DNA of 64,000 nt from Cyanophora paradoxa (GCA_004431415.1 QPMI01000649.1:62001-126000); one strand, 5' to 3'. Counted from the first letter of the stretch, positions 46,592 through 62,280 are shown. Program-made: numbers and translations. The notes: generated from the letters alone by a model not told the origin.

Positions 46592-48880
46592 TCACATGCA
46601 GAGGATGCGGGTTCTGGGGAGGCACGAGGCCGCGCGGGCGCCGGCCGCGGCCTTCGAGCTCTTTCGCGGCGGGAGGGGCGACGGCTCGGGCGGCAGGGGC
46701 GACGGCGCCGCGGCCGCCCGGGGCGCGGGCTTGCAATTGTCGGCCGCTGAGCGGCGGCTGGCGAACGAGCCTGAGCTCGAGGCGCGGGGGCCGGAGGCGA
46801 GGCCGCGCCCGGCGACGGTCTGGTACAGCGCGTGCGTCGGCACGCCGCGCATGCTGTCCGAGCGCAGCGCCGCGGCCCCGGGGCCCGCCGGCGCCCCCGG
46901 CGCCTTGCAGGTCGCCCCGATCGACGCCGAGGCCGTCAGCTGCAGCTGGAGCTCCCGATCGGTGATGCTGCCGCGCAGGCTCTGCGGTCGGGAAAACGTG
47001 AGCGGTCTCGAAGGTTTTCGAATCGAAAGCGAGACAAAGCTCAAGCACGGCGAGGGTGCCGCGGAGGTGGAGGTCCCGCTCGCGAAGGTGCCCCAGGATC
47101 TCCGCGCAGCGCCCGCGCTCCACGGAGAGCGCCGCCTCGCCCCGCGCCAGCGCCGCCCGCTCCTGCGCGAGCGCGCCCGCGCGCGCGAAAATTTAAATTT
47201 CGAGGATTGGATTTGAATGGATAGGGCCGACCAGGTCGCGGAGGGCGCGGAGGGCGGCGAGGAGGTCGGGGCCGGAGGCGTGGGGCGGGGCGGGGCGCCC
47301 CGCCTCGGCGAGGAGCGCGTGCAGGCCGGCGATGAGCGCGTCCAGCTCCGCGTGCAGCTCCTCCTTCACCTGCGCGCGCGCCCCGCGAGGCCGGCGCGGC
47401 TCGGCATCCAGAACTCGAAAGGCTTCATGTTAATAGCTATGGATTAAGCAGCAGATCGCGATCGCGAGCGAGAGAAGCGGCATCATTAATTTTGCGGGGT
47501 CGGATCCCTGTCAGAATTAGATCTAGAATCAGTTTGATTTGAGTTTCGCGCGCCTCGGTGACGCTGGAGAGCTCGCGGTGGAGCTCGGAGAGCTGCAGGT
47601 ACGTCGCCGCCTGCAGCTCCTTCCTGCGCGCGCCCGGATCGAATTCGAGCCGCTGAGCGGGATCCCGGAACGGGAGCGGGGCGGGCGGGGGCGCGGCGGA
47701 CAGCTCGGTGGTCAGGTGCACGACCTCCTCGCACGTGCGGGCCTGCGGAGATCACATCACGATCAGCTGCAGCGGATCACTCCGGGCGCGCGCGGGCGGG
47801 CCGGGGCGTCTCGCGCCTGCTTCTTCTGCTCGACGCGGAGTACGGCGCGCGCCTCCTCCTCGCGCACCGCGAGGCTCTCCACCCTGGTCTCCAGCGTCCG
47901 GATGTGCGTGCGCGGCGAGACGAGCGGCTCCACGTTCTCCTTGCCGCCGACCGCGGGCGCCTTCGCATTCGCATTCGATTTCGCGCTCGGAGCGAGCACG
48001 CGGCTCGATTGCGGCTGCTTGCTGGCTGCGGCTGATGCCGGCGCCGAGCTCTTGGGCGGCGACTTGAGCTTTGCAGGCGCCCCGACCTCTTCGAGAGCGG
48101 GCGCCGCCGCCGCCACGGGCTTCGGGGGAGAGAAGGATGCAGCCGCAAGCTTCAGCGAAGGGTCTATTGCGGGATATCGATGCGAAGCTTTGAGTTGGAT
48201 AATTTTATAATGGGACGGCGGGGGGCCGGGCTGTAGAAATTAAACACGCGCCTTTTGCAGCCGGGGCGCCGGCCACCGATCGCGAGGGCTTCGGGGGAGA
48301 GAATGCAGCCACATGCTTTGGCGGGGAGTCTGTAGATTCGAGTCGGCCAGCAAGCGCTGCATACGAGGCGCAAAAAGCTTGGCCGAGCACGCACCTTTCG
48401 CATCAGCAGCTGCAGCGGGGGGCTCTAAAGCTGCTGTCTTCGGCGGAGATATCGGTGCAGCTGCAGTTGCAGGGGCCGGCTTTGACGGGGACTTCGAGGC
48501 TGCAGCTGCCGCGGGAGGCGACTCGGGGCTCGAGATCGCAGTCGATTGCGAGGGCTTTGGTGGTGATACGGTCACTGCGGGGACAGCAGAAGCCTTCAAC
48601 GGCGAGCTGCCTTGCCCTAAGGTCTGCGAGCGGCTGGAAGATGGAGTTGAAGGGTGCGAAATGCTCTTCTGGAGATGCGGCACGTACGAATAAACAGCTG
48701 CTGCCGCCGCCGCCGGGATTTGCACGGAACGGCGCGGGATTTTCGACGGCGAGCTCGCGAATTCATTATCAGAGACCGTTCGGACCGCGCTCGCCTCTGT
48801 GCTGGACAGTCCGCGCTCCGAAATGCTTTTGAAGGATGCACTGAGCTGGCCCTTCGCCTCCAAGCTCGCTTCTCTGCAGT
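46592..48880 (-). CDS. Coiled-coil protein with Ser-Pro-Pro-Lys-rich head
   Basis: The N-terminal exon (about 48880-48250) has no in-frame ATG (the open frame starts with TTG), so an upstream exon is likely. It is rich in Ser-Pro-(Pro)-Lys sites (TVSPPKPSQS, AAPISPPKTA, SKSPSKPAP), typical cyclin-dependent kinase targets or DNA/microtubule-binding SPKK motifs. The second big exon (48116-47820) gives LKSPPKSSAPASAAASK and a helix, RTHIRTLETRVESLAVREEE. Next come CEEVVHLTTELSA, ATYLQLSELHRELSSVTEAR, VKEELHAELDALIAGLHALL, AALSVERGRCAEILGHLRER and ITDRELQLQLTASASIGATC. The C-terminal exon ends CLPRTRIL-CM at 46592. Heptad spacing indicates a discontinuous coiled coil. A cytoskeletal, spindle or basal-body role is possible but is only an inference from composition. 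Confidence 0.6.
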
Positions 48881-49184
48881 GGCATGCGAATCAGATCTCA
48901 CGCGGGCTGCTCGGGCGGGGCGCGAAAGTCACATTAAACGAGAGAACGATCACGTACGGAGTCGGGGAAGACCGCGCAGAAGACGGGGCGCGCGGGGGCA
49001 GGCCGAGCGCCCGGTTCGCCTCGACGAGCGCCGGGCGGGTCGACGGGGCGGCCGCGTAAAAGACCCTCGCCCGAGGAGCAAAGGCCGAAAGCTCCACTGG
49101 CGGCCCGCGGCCGGTGGGCGGCGCCGGCATGGTTTGGTTTGGCTGGGGGGAGGCACGAGCGGCCTGGGGGTACAGCACAGTGCG

Positions 49185-52469
<3,285 letters not shown>

Positions 52470-52829
52470 GCGCCGCGCTTGCGCTTGTTCCTATACCCGA
52501 ACAGTTACTGCTCCCTGTCTCGCGCGCTCACTGATGCAGCGAGTCTGTGGCGCTCTGTTCGCAGCGAGTCTGTGGCGTCTGTGGCTTGGGGAAGAGGGGG
52601 GAAGTTGAAGAAGGGGGAAGAGGGCGGGAAGTTGTAGAAGGCCTAGGGGGAGAAAGGGGGAAGTTTAAGACCGAGGGAGACTCTCAGCCGAAATTGCGGT
52701 CGAGCGCGAGCCGTCGCCAGTCAACGCTGTCAGCACTTGTCCCGGCACACAGATTCGGATATATATCGATGAATCCGGATCCGGACAGTGCCTGTGCGCT
52801 CTTCGCGCTTGCTTAAACTTCGCAATTAA
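52470..52829. other. Downstream region of the aminopeptidase gene
   Basis: Holds the phrase GCAGCGAGTCTGTGGCG twice (about 52535 and 52561) and GGGGGAAG repeats at 52600-52670. The first part, to about 52553, is duplicated downstream of the truncated copy at 56710-56790. No gene. Confidence 0.6.
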
Positions 52830-55242
52830 TTGCACGCGCAACTGATATTGATTGCGCACTCGCGCGGCAGGCTCAAGCTTCGCAAGCATCTGCGCAGCTG
52901 CCGGTGCGCGCGACTCGCGATTGCGCCCACTCGCGATATATTCAACACGTGTATTCGCGATCGTGCAGACGCTGCACCCGATGAGATCCTCGCACGTATT
53001 TTCGGCCTGCTTGCCGCCGAGGACCGCTGTTGCGCGGCAGCGGTCTGCACGGCGTGGCGGCGGGCGGCGCGGGAGCCGCCCTTCAGCAAAGAGCTCTCGC
53101 TGAAGTGCGCGAATTCGAATTTAGTTCTTGTTATCCAATTTCGCCCGAGTTTCGCCCGTCGCGTTGAAATTGAATTCCGTTGACGTCCTATCGGATTTGA
53201 ATTTAGTTTCGCAGGGTCTTCGTGGACGCAACATGCAAATCAGTCGAGCTCGAGGGCAGTCCGACCGAGGCTTTCAGGAGAAGACTGCGGGAACATTTCT
53301 TCGATGAGGATAATTTGCTTCATGAGGATCCGGCTTTGCTTCGGGAGCTGACCGCAGCGAATGACCGCGGTGGGCGCCGCGGCCAACTTCTTTCCGTGAG
53401 AGAGGCGGTAGCGATTATGCGCTCCCCGTTCTGCTCCGACATCACGGATCTCAAACTGGCTTTGTTTTTCACTAATCGGGACGTCGACGCGGGTCGATCG
53501 TTTCCAATTCGCGACGTTGAACGCCCTGAGCCCTTGTTCGTCCCGCTCGTCAAGACTCTCCTTACCGCCTCTCCCTCTTCCGTCGAAAAGCTGGAGATCG
53601 TCGAGCCCTCCTCTGCTAATTATAAGAGCTTCGAGAGCTTCGAGCCCTCCTCTGTTGTCGCCCCCCTCGTTCCGATGAGCAGCCTTCCCAATTTGCGTGA
53701 GCTTCACGTGTCTCAGACATTCGGCGGTTTCGGCAACGGATCCGGATATCTCCGCCCTGCCTCCGTCCACGAGGTTCGAATTCGAGCTCTCGATTTTATG
53801 TAATTCATTTATCGATTTCATGATCATCTTGGTATTGATGCCAAGGATGCCAAGTATGTCATGATCACAGTATTGACGCCATATATGTGCAGTTAAATCG
53901 AATTCAACCGCATCCTGCTCTTGAGACCCTTGGCGTGGCTGTGTTCATGTGCGGTGGCAGAGACGATGTTGCAGCCGACTTACTCGAGCCATTTCCGTCC
54001 CTCCGGCGAGTTTCCAGGCTCTTCCTGGGCAACAGCGGCCACGCAAACGATTTCTCGGGCATGGGCAGTGGGGCGGAAGAAGACCTGCACGACCTCGCAA
54101 AAGCGGGGGTGCAGTTCAGCCACCTGTCGCTTCTTCTGTGCGATCTCGCCTCCGACAGCGCGGCCCGAGACCTGGCGGCAGTCGTGCAGTCGAGCGTGCA
54201 GTTATTCGAGTGTCGCCTTCCAGCCAGTTGGCCGGAGGGGGCCTTTCATGGACTTGAAAGGTTCGGAAATTCGAAATATTAATCGGCATCGATAATGTGC
54301 ATGATCGCCGATTTAATTTGCATGAATCTTGGTGTTCGCAGTCTTCTCGTGTACAAGTGCCGTCTCACCCCTGCGATAATCCAATGGCTTGGCAGTGAGT
54401 CGAGTCATATTAAGATTTGCCCCGATCGCAACTAGCAGCCGCATTCCAATTATAGAGACTACCGCATCAAATGATTTGCGAATTTCAGGTGGCGCGCACG
54501 TCGCGACATTGAAGAAATTAACCCTAAGCCTGGCTCTCGACGACTACACGGTCAATCCGCGACCGGAATCTCAAGATCGCGGGCCTCAATTCGATACCCA
54601 CCACATCCCGGGCAAGCATGCGCAATATAAGCCTGCATGGGCGTTTGGGCGTTAGACGCAATATAAGCCTGCATGGGCGTCCAGTCTAGACCTGATTACT
54701 ATATTTCCGCCGGCGCCTCGCAGAGCTGTTAGCGGCCCTCGAAAACCTGGATAAGGGGACGAAGGTGGAGCTGCTAATCAGCGGGCCCTGGCCCCACGAG
54801 GAGATCGCCGCTCTCGTGGAAGGCCTCTGCGCCTGCGAGAGGCTCCGCGGCCGCGTCCAGCTCAAGCTCTGCGGGTCCTTCGGCCTCGGCCTGTTTTCTT
54901 CGTTTGATCCAGAAGGCTGCAGGCAGCCGTGCGCGTGGGTGAGTGCGTGCGCATGCTGAGAGTTTCGTGTGCACGTGATATCGATCTGGCGCGTTGACGC
55001 GAATTTTGAAAATATTTGCACAGACCATCGGCCTCGCGCGATCTCGCGCGAATTACGATATCGATCAATATCGCGAGATGCAGAACATGTGTCCCGAGGA
55101 GCTTTCGAACCTGCTGTGGAGCCACGAAGAGCTGGAGGCAATGAATAAAAGCGGACTGCATGTCAATAGCGACTATTTTCACCTCGCAACAAATGCTGAT
55201 GATTTAATATGGACGGATGGCGAAAAAATTGTAGACTGGTAA
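52830..55242 (+). CDS. F-box protein with leucine-rich segments
   Basis: The F-box is in the first recognised exon: APDEILARIFGLLAAEDRCC, AAVCTAWRRAAREPPFSKEL, a good match to the Pro-Asp-Glu-Ile-Leu...Val-Cys-x-x-Trp Skp1-binding fold. The start codon is unresolved (no ATG in frame upstream of 52980; the exon may begin after TCGTGCAG at 52974). The next exon, from about 53219, is long: VDATCKSVELEGSPTEAFRR, AIMRSPFCSDITDLKLALFF, SSVEKLEIVEPSS, LPNLRELHVSQTFGGFG. Then LETLGVAVFMCGG, PSLRRVSRLFLGNSG, VQFSHLSLLLCDLASDSAAR, LLVYKCRLTPAIIQWLG, VATLKKLTLSLALDDYT, ELLAALENLDKGTKVELLIS and CERLRGRVQLKLCGSF. The end is MCPEELSNLLWSHEELEAMN and KIVDW. Introns here are AT-rich with GTGAG/GTGCG donors, unlike those of upstream genes. 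Likely an SCF ubiquitin-ligase receptor. Confidence 0.7.
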
Positions 55243-55497
55243 ATTTCTGCTGCTGATGTCTTGCATATCATTGAATTGCGGTTGCCATTGCCACATGCGG
55301 GTGGGGAGTTCTAGACCTAGAAGGGCGAGTTTCGATCAAAATTTAGTGCGCGCATGAGAAGCTGCAGCTGTTCTGTAGGCACAAGGGCGTGTCGTCGTGT
55401 CGAACCCATGCTGGACCGAGGAAGAACTGGACCGCAGGCCTAGGGAAGCCTACGGGATTCGGGAATTCGAAGTCTTTTGAAGGGATTCCGGATTCGC

Positions 55498-56709
55498 CGT
55501 CGGCCCCCAGCCGGAGACCCGCAACGACGACAAATGCATATTCTACATGCACATACCAACCCCCCGCCGGCGTGCCCCGTACCCCCATTGACGGCGCGGT
55601 ACCCCCGCAGGTACTCGGGCAAGACGGTCGAGATCAACAACACCGACGCGGAGGGCCGCCTCGTGCTCGCCGACGGGGTGCGCCCCCCGCCCCGCCCCTT
55701 TTTTCGCCCTTTCATTAATCGCGTACCCCTCCCCAGCTCGCGTACGCGGTGAAGCACCTGCAGCCGGACGTGATCCTCGACATGGCGACCCTCACGGGCG
55801 CCCAGGTCCGCGTACCCCCCGTCCCCCCACGCCCGCCCCTCCTCCTCCGGCCTTACCTCCGGAACGCAGGACGTCGCGACGGGCCAGAAGCACGCCGCGG
55901 TGCCCCTCCACACTCCCCCCCCCCCACGCCCCTCCCCGCGCCCCTCTGGCCCCCCTGAGCCCCCCCCCCCCAAGATCATCGCGAACGACGAGGAGCTGGA
56001 GGGGGCGTGCGTGCGCGCGGGGCGCGCCTCGGGCGACCTCGTCCACCCCCTCCTCGTGCGGCCCCTGGGAGGGTGGGGCGAGGGAGGGCGGGGCGGAGAG
56101 GGCAGAGACGCTGCGCATCTAGTCCGGGCCTCTGATGGCAGATCCGTGGTCGGACTGACCGTCCGCCCGCGCAGTACTGCCCGGAGTTCTTCCGCGGCGA
56201 GTTCTCCAGCTCCGTCGCCGACATAAAGAACAGGCGCGCCGGGCCCTCCTCCCGGGCTACTTCTCGCCCCCCGCTGACGCGGGGCCTCCGCCTCCCTCTG
56301 CAGCGTGAAGAACCGCATGAACGCATCCTCCTCCTGCGCCGCCCAGGTCCCGCCCCTTTCTCTCCCTGCTAGATAATCGGGCGGGACGCGGGGATGGGAA
56401 ACAGTAACATGGCGGGATACGATGACGGTGGCTCGAGCTAGCTAGCCCCTCGAATCCGATCCCCGCCCCCGATCCGCCCGCTCATCGTTTGCCCCTCTAT
56501 TTTATTTTTAGTTCCTGGCGGACCACCTCGGGGAGTACGCCGGCAAGTGGGTCCACGTCGACATGGGTGCGGAGTGTACCCCCCTCTCTCTTCCCCCCCC
56601 ATCTCCTTCCCCAGCGTCTCAATATCCGGGCGCAGCGTACCCCGTGCACAGCGGGGAGCGGGCGACGGGGTACGGCGTCGCCCTCATCACCGAGCTCTTC
56701 GGGCGCTAG
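55498..56709 (+). pseudogene. Truncated duplicate of the NPEPL1-like aminopeptidase 3' half
   Basis: Corresponds to 51176-52469 of the complete gene. Its first part (CCGGAGACCCGCAACGACGA) matches the exon encoding [11 protein letters not shown] but has extra bases (AAATGCAT) and a broken frame. From 55611 the exons are nearly identical to the parent: [76 protein letters not shown] (Met to Ile), FLADHLGEYAGKWVHVDM, ending VALITELFGR at 56709. The N-terminal half, including the metal-binding VYDTGG and RDMGG segments, is missing, so an active enzyme cannot be made. Introns have diverged by insertions and deletions more than exons. Confidence 0.88.
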
Positions 56710-56799
56710 GCGCCGCGCTTGCGCTTGTTCCTATACCCGAACAGTTACTGCTCCCTGTCTCGCGCGCCCACTGATGCAGCGAGTCTGTGGCGCCATCGG

Positions 56800-56960
56800 A
56801 TCAGGGAGCCCTAGATCTAGAGGAGGGAGCCCTAGAGGATCCGGTGGGGTTGGGAGGGGGGGGGGCCCTGAGGATCCGCCGAGGGGCCTAGAGGAGGAAG
56901 CCCTAGAGGAGGAAGCCCTCCTCCTAGAGGGGCCTAGAGGAGGAAGCCCTGGGCTGTCGA
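56800..56960 (+). repeat. Minisatellite CCTAGAGGAGGAAGCCC
   Basis: Directly after the duplicated segment, about 17-base units of CCTAGAGGAGGAAGCCC and the shorter form GGGAGCCCTAGAGGA are repeated around six times, with a G run at 56857-56866. No coding sense. Confidence 0.75.
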
Positions 56961-57159
56961 GGTACGAGGATTTTAAAGGGGGGAAGGGGGGAGGGGGGGG
57001 TGGATTCAATTAAAAATAAAATTTTCGAAGCTCAAGAGGGGATCGATGCGTACGCGTGGAGCATGGAAAGCTTCGATCGAGGGTTTTTTTCATTCGCGAG
57101 TTTCAAGCTCGAGAAAGTAGCCGGCGCAGACTGCAACTGCATCAGCGCGGCGCTCGGGC

Positions 57160-58890
57160 ATGGCCGCAGAAGCGCGCAAGCAAGAAGCGCGCGCGGATGC
57201 GCGCCTCGCGAGAGCCGCAGTCGATCTCCATCTCGATCATCTACCGGGTGCACGCCTGCGTATGCAATTGCAACGAGCACGCGTACGCTGCAGCTGGCGA
57301 TGGCTCATTCGCCGCGCGCGCGTGCGCAGACGACCTTCTCCCGTGCTTTATTCTGGCTTTCGTCAGCCAAGCATCTCGTCAGCCAGGATGCAGCTCGATT
57401 GGAGTCCTTCGCAGCGTCGGCCACGCCTCCAATCGGCTCCGCGCCGCAGCTCTGCACCCGCTCTCCCTGGAGGAGCCGCGCTTCACAGTTCGCGCTAATA
57501 TTAAATTTTAAAATAAATATCGCTGTTCGCGCCCACTTGCTGAGAGATTCCCAGCACGAGGACACTAAGGCAGCCATTCTGGAATTCTGCCGTCGGGAAG
57601 GGCACAAGTTTCGCAAGCTCTGCTTGAGCGGGCTTCCTCAGTTGCAGTCAGAGGATATTTCAAAGGTACGCAGAGAATATCGATTGAATTTGAAAGATCT
57701 AGCTAAAACGCGAATCAATATTTAATGCGCATGCATTTTCTCAGATCCTGGATTCGACTTCAAATATAACCCACCTGTCCTTGGCGTACTCTGCAGACGG
57801 ACAAACAATTGAACGTCTGCCGGAGCTCCCGCACCTTGTGCACTTCAATGCTTCCGACACGCGTATCAAACAAGCTGCACTACACACTTTGCTCGCGTCT
57901 TGCAGTTCAACGATCACGAGTCTGTATTTGAGGTATAGAGTTTTGGTCATAACATAATCAATCAATCCTTAAGCTTCGCGCGCGATCGCGCAGCAATACC
58001 CAACTTGGACTTGAAGTCAAAGAGACGTCGACCTTGCAAAAAACCCGCAATGCAGGAAATTTGAAGGGCATTCGTGTCTCAAGTATTGTTCAGTTGCTGC
58101 CCATGATACCGAATTCTTCTGGGTGCGATCTAGATCTGTAAACCAGAATCATGATATCTGCAAGAGGCTAGCGCTGTCTGAAAAAGGTTAACGTCAAGCT
58201 TAAGGTGTCTGTGTTCATGCAGATTCCCCAAGATGAACTCGCTGGATCTTTCAAGGACAAAATGTGACGAAAAAGATCTTCGCAATTTATTTGTTGATCT
58301 TCCCAGGCTGCAAGAACTTTTCATCGTGCGTCTCGAGAGATCATTCAATTTGATTTGCTGCGCATGCATGCCGAGGTCTAATTATATAATTATATATAAT
58401 ATTCATGATATCGATGCAACCGAAGGTAAAGCCTTTGCAATTGCGAGAGCGTGGAGGATCCGGAGTCAGTCACATGCAAGGCCTAGGAGCTCGCCAAGAG
58501 GTGGTCGAGTGGTCTGCAAAGAAATTGTGCGCAGCGGCTTTCCAGAATCGAAGGGACATCATAGTCGTCCACGATGATTTCTTAGAGTTGGTGAGACCTA
58601 ATCTTTCTTGCATGACTTCGAATTCATAAATAATTCGTTTTGCAATAAATACCTGCTGGAACAGGTCAGCGAGTTGTTCTTTGAGTCTGCAGCTGGACCC
58701 GGGAGTTACGATCGCGATCGGTAATTCTAATTCTGTATATACAAATTACCGATTAGGTTCTCATCAGGTTTCTGTGCAGATCTAGAACAATAACCAGGGA
58801 GGAACTGTTTCAGAACCTCCTGCCGATCGTTCAAAAGTGCTCTGGGTTCGATTCGTATTTCTCAAACGGAGCGACGCCTTTTCTTGGTGC
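57160..58890 (+). CDS. Second F-box-like / leucine-rich protein
   Basis: An ATG at 57160 opens MAAEARKQEARADARLARAA, but its link to later exons is uncertain. The exon near 57330 gives DDLLPCFILAFVSQ and SIGVLRSVGHASNRLRAAAL, which resembles an F-box (Asp-Asp-Leu-Leu...Val-Gly-His-x-x-x-x-Leu-Arg). Downstream exons are LRR-like: EFCRREGHKFRKLCLSGLPQ, ILDSTSNITHLSLAYSADGQ, LPELPHLVHFNASDTRIKQA, CSSTITSLYLR, KMNSLDLSRTKCDEKDLRNL and LPRLQELFIV. They are followed by QEVVEWSAKKLCAAAFQNRR, DFLELV and a last recognised exon, TREELFQNLLPIVQKCSGFD. That last exon has the same feel as the end of the 52.8-55.2 kb F-box gene, so the two may be distant tandem paralogues. Stop codon not placed. Low GC, AT-rich introns. 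Confidence 0.55.
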
Positions 58891-58985
58891 GCATGCGCTC
58901 TCGAATTCGAACACGCTATTATATTTTGTTCATCTAAAATTGCTGTAGTCGTTTGCTATACCTAACATTATAATAAATATAACAT

Positions 58986-61900
58986 CCCTGCACGGGCACG
59001 TACAGCCGCCATCGCTCTCGGGCGGTTCGACCTAGCGCGCCGCTTCGTATCCGAGTTCGGAGCCTCAACGGATTCTGTCATCCTTCCAGTAGGCTTTCGT
59101 GCACAACCCCGTACGTGCACGTGGGTGCGACCTGGTTTGCTAGCTTGCTTTTGATTCGAACTCCGAGCTCGCGCTTCAAACTAATTTCAGAAATAGGCTG
59201 CACCTTTTCCGATGGCTCCAGTACTGCCCATGGGTTTCCAGGACGTCGACGAGCGTTCTTTTTTCTCGAGCTCTGCGACGCACAGGTTGAGCGCAGCTAA
59301 GCCATTGGAACCATCGTTGCCTTCGAGTCTCACCAGCAAAGACAGTGCCGGGCAACACGCTCTCCATATTCTCATGCAGGATACCTTGTCACAACTGGAA
59401 GGCCATTCCATGGCCAGTTCGCGATCGGGACCTGCTGTCCGAGGAACCCCGCGCGGTGCAACGCCGTCAAACTCCGAAACTTTGAAGGTGCGAGATCTAG
59501 CTCGAGCTGGATCAAAACATTGATATCATGATCATGCATGTATACGTATTTATGCGCATGTATTCTTATATGCAAGTGCACGTGCACAATCCTCTGATCT
59601 GATTATTTGCATATGCACATATATATATCCCGCATCGTGCTAATGCTTCCTTAATTATACGCATATGAAGTGGCCTATAACTAATTATCGTGTTCAGCTT
59701 ATTCGGGAATGGCGCCTCGAACGCCTCGCAAGCCGACCAGCATGGCAGCGACAAAGCATCTACAGCTGCATTACTAAAGATCAGGATCGGTTGAGCCGTT
59801 TCTGGAAAGATCCGCTCCTCCATCGACTCGTCACCGCCCTGCGGAGCGTGGAAGTTCCGGCAGACGATCAAAACGGTGCTTCGGAGTTTCAGCGGATCGC
59901 CTCTGCGAATGCCTACGGAAGGCCCAACGAGATCCCAGCTGTGAAACGAGTTCGGCCAGGGGGGGTACAGGGGGGGTACAGGGGGGGAGGGGCGGGGGGC
60001 CCGGGGAGCCCGGGGGGGGGGGGCCATGGGGCCCGCCGGGGGGCGACTGGTTCAGCCCCGCTGTGAAGGTCGACGGGTTGCGCACCGAGTAGCCTTTCGC
60101 AGCTCCACAGGAGTCTCGCTTGCATTTCTCTTGAAGCTTGGAGCCGACGTTTCCAGCGTGGTGAGGCTCGTCAATAATTTAAGCCGATCATAAGTTCTGG
60201 CTGGTTACTTGATTCGCGCAGAACGTGTCGGGAAAGAACATATTTCACATTGCGCTTGAGTCGAAGTCGAGCTCGAACTCGAAAGCGAAGGATCGCGCAA
60301 CGCGCATGCTTGCAGCGCATTTATTCTCAACAGTGCAAGGCGAGGACGCAAAAGCGTGTTTGAATACCGTCGGTCCGATGCGTTATTACATTTCGACTAA
60401 ACCTAATTCGAATTTTCTGCCTTCAAGAGCTCTTCTCACTCGCGTCAACGTTGAAACGTTGACAGATAAAAGTGGAAAGACCCCTGCAAGTGCTGCTTTG
60501 CCTTGCCGGCACGACCAGAGATCTAGAGTCTCTGCAGGTGAGGCAAATTTAAAACTACTTCAGATGCATATCCGGTATTATACATATTTAATGTTTTCCT
60601 CATTTGGAGCTAGATATGATCGAGCTGATCAAGTTCCTTGTTCAACGGGAGGATTTCTGCACATCTTCAGTAGACGGGAATGGGTGGACGGTCCTGCACC
60701 ACGTCGCTCAGCACTGCTCGCATCTTTGGCTCGATCGCGAAGACGGACCCGCACCCGAACTCTTAGGTCCGCTTGATCCAAATGCAATACTAATCTGACC
60801 GCATATATATACCGGCGCGCGATCGCATGCTCAGAGGCCTTCGGAATCAAGCGGAAAGCGAAGTCCGGGCCTACTCTTTTCTCTGTCATCGGAACAATGT
60901 TAAGTGCGCGCATGAACATGTAATTATAATATGGTTGGTATAGATATCGATAATATCGATGTCGTGCTCAGACGCTCACGGAAACAAGCTGAATGCAAAT
61001 TCCCTGGACAATTTTGGCCGGTCGCCCTTATTCCTCGCAGCTGTATCTGGAGATGAACATGCGCTGGAGGTAGCTATAGCTATAGGATTTCAGGCTCAAG
61101 CTCAAGATCTTAAAAAAGCTCAAGCTTACATGCTAAGCAGGCATTGCTGAAAATACCGAGCATCGACCTTAATCGTTCAGTTAATGGCAGGTAATTGCGA
61201 TTAGAATGCATCAATATTTCTACTTATTAATGCTGCGGATTCAGGACGCCTCTATATGGCGCATGTGTTGTGCGGTCCTCCGAGATTGTGGAAAAGCTCA
61301 TATCAGCCGGCGCGGATGTGAATATGAAACCGGCGGGGGGCCCACATCCTCTGCTGGCCCTCCTTGTGAACTCTCTAGCTCGGCAGGCGTTATCCGATCA
61401 GATATTCGAATTCATGCGCTCCGCGTATCCCGCCTCCGCATTCAACAGAAAGGTGAATTCGATGATAAATGATGAATGCAAGATAGCTGATGGAAGTTGC
61501 CATTGCAGCTGCAGAGCTTACTTTGCTCCAAATTCATGGAGCGGAACGTATCTGCCTGCAATCTTGTTGATGTTGCGCATGGATGCTCTCGCAGCAACTC
61601 CCATACCATCGCACTGCGAATTTAAACTCGGCATGTGTGTACGTAGAGCACAGTGGAAAGAATGCCTTGCACTTCGCGGCAGAGCGGGATGGTCCGAACG
61701 TCAAGGCGCTCATGAACACGCAACTTGCGGAAGACTTCCATGCAGCGCTACATCTTCAAGACAATCTTGGTTACTTCACAACGATATCGATTCTAATCAT
61801 GATCGATATTATTTGATGAACGACGCCTCGGCTTATAAATAGCGCTGTCATCGGCATGCGCAATTGCAAGCAGGTCGAACTCCGTTGATGTTGGCGATAG

Positions 61901-62070
61901 AGCTCGACAACAAAGACGACGCCTACAAACTCCTGTCTCGCTCCGACCTCCTTGCACGCGTACGACTTCAACATTCAATGCATTTTTAATATGCGTATTG
62001 AATTTTCAAGACACTAGCAGACCGCGCGCGCCCAGCCCTGTGCAAGATCGGCAAGTGCGGGCCGCGCGCG
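58986..62070 (+). CDS. Ankyrin-repeat protein
   Basis: A chain of exons each carrying part of an ankyrin repeat: AIALGRFDLARRFVSEFGAS (59015-59100); a long exon from 59212 ending SKDSAGQHALHILMQD and a Ser/Pro segment; REWRLERLASRPAWQRQSIY; RSSTGVSLAFLLKLGADVSS; NVSGKNIFHIALESKSSSNS; VETLTDKSGKTPASAAL; MIELIKFLVQREDFCTSSVD with NGWTVLHHVAQHC; SLDNFGRSPLFLAAVSGDEH; RTPLYGACVVRSSEIVEKLI with SAGADVNMKPAGG; EHSGKNALHFAAERDGPNVK; RTPLMLAIELDNKDDAYKLL. The Gly-x-Thr-Pro-Leu-His...Leu-Leu signature repeats about every 33 residues. The last recognised exon is TLADRARPALCKIGKCG. Ankyrin stacks are protein-binding scaffolds; no enzyme domain is seen. The true start may be before 58986, and the exon near 60480 may carry a frameshift. 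Confidence 0.7.
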
Positions 62071-62280
62071 GAGGTGCAAGGGGGGGTACTGGTACACATT
62101 GCAGGGTACTTAGGGTGTGTGTGTGTGGGAGGGGGAGGGGGGGGGGGGGGTGGGGGGAGGGGGCAGAGAGGCAAGGCGGGCGGCCGGGCGAGGCGGGCGG
62201 GGTCGCGAGGCGGGCAGGTGGGGTGGCGTCGCGGGCGGCGGCATCAGGCAGGCAGGCAGGCGAAGGCGGCGGCGGGCGGG

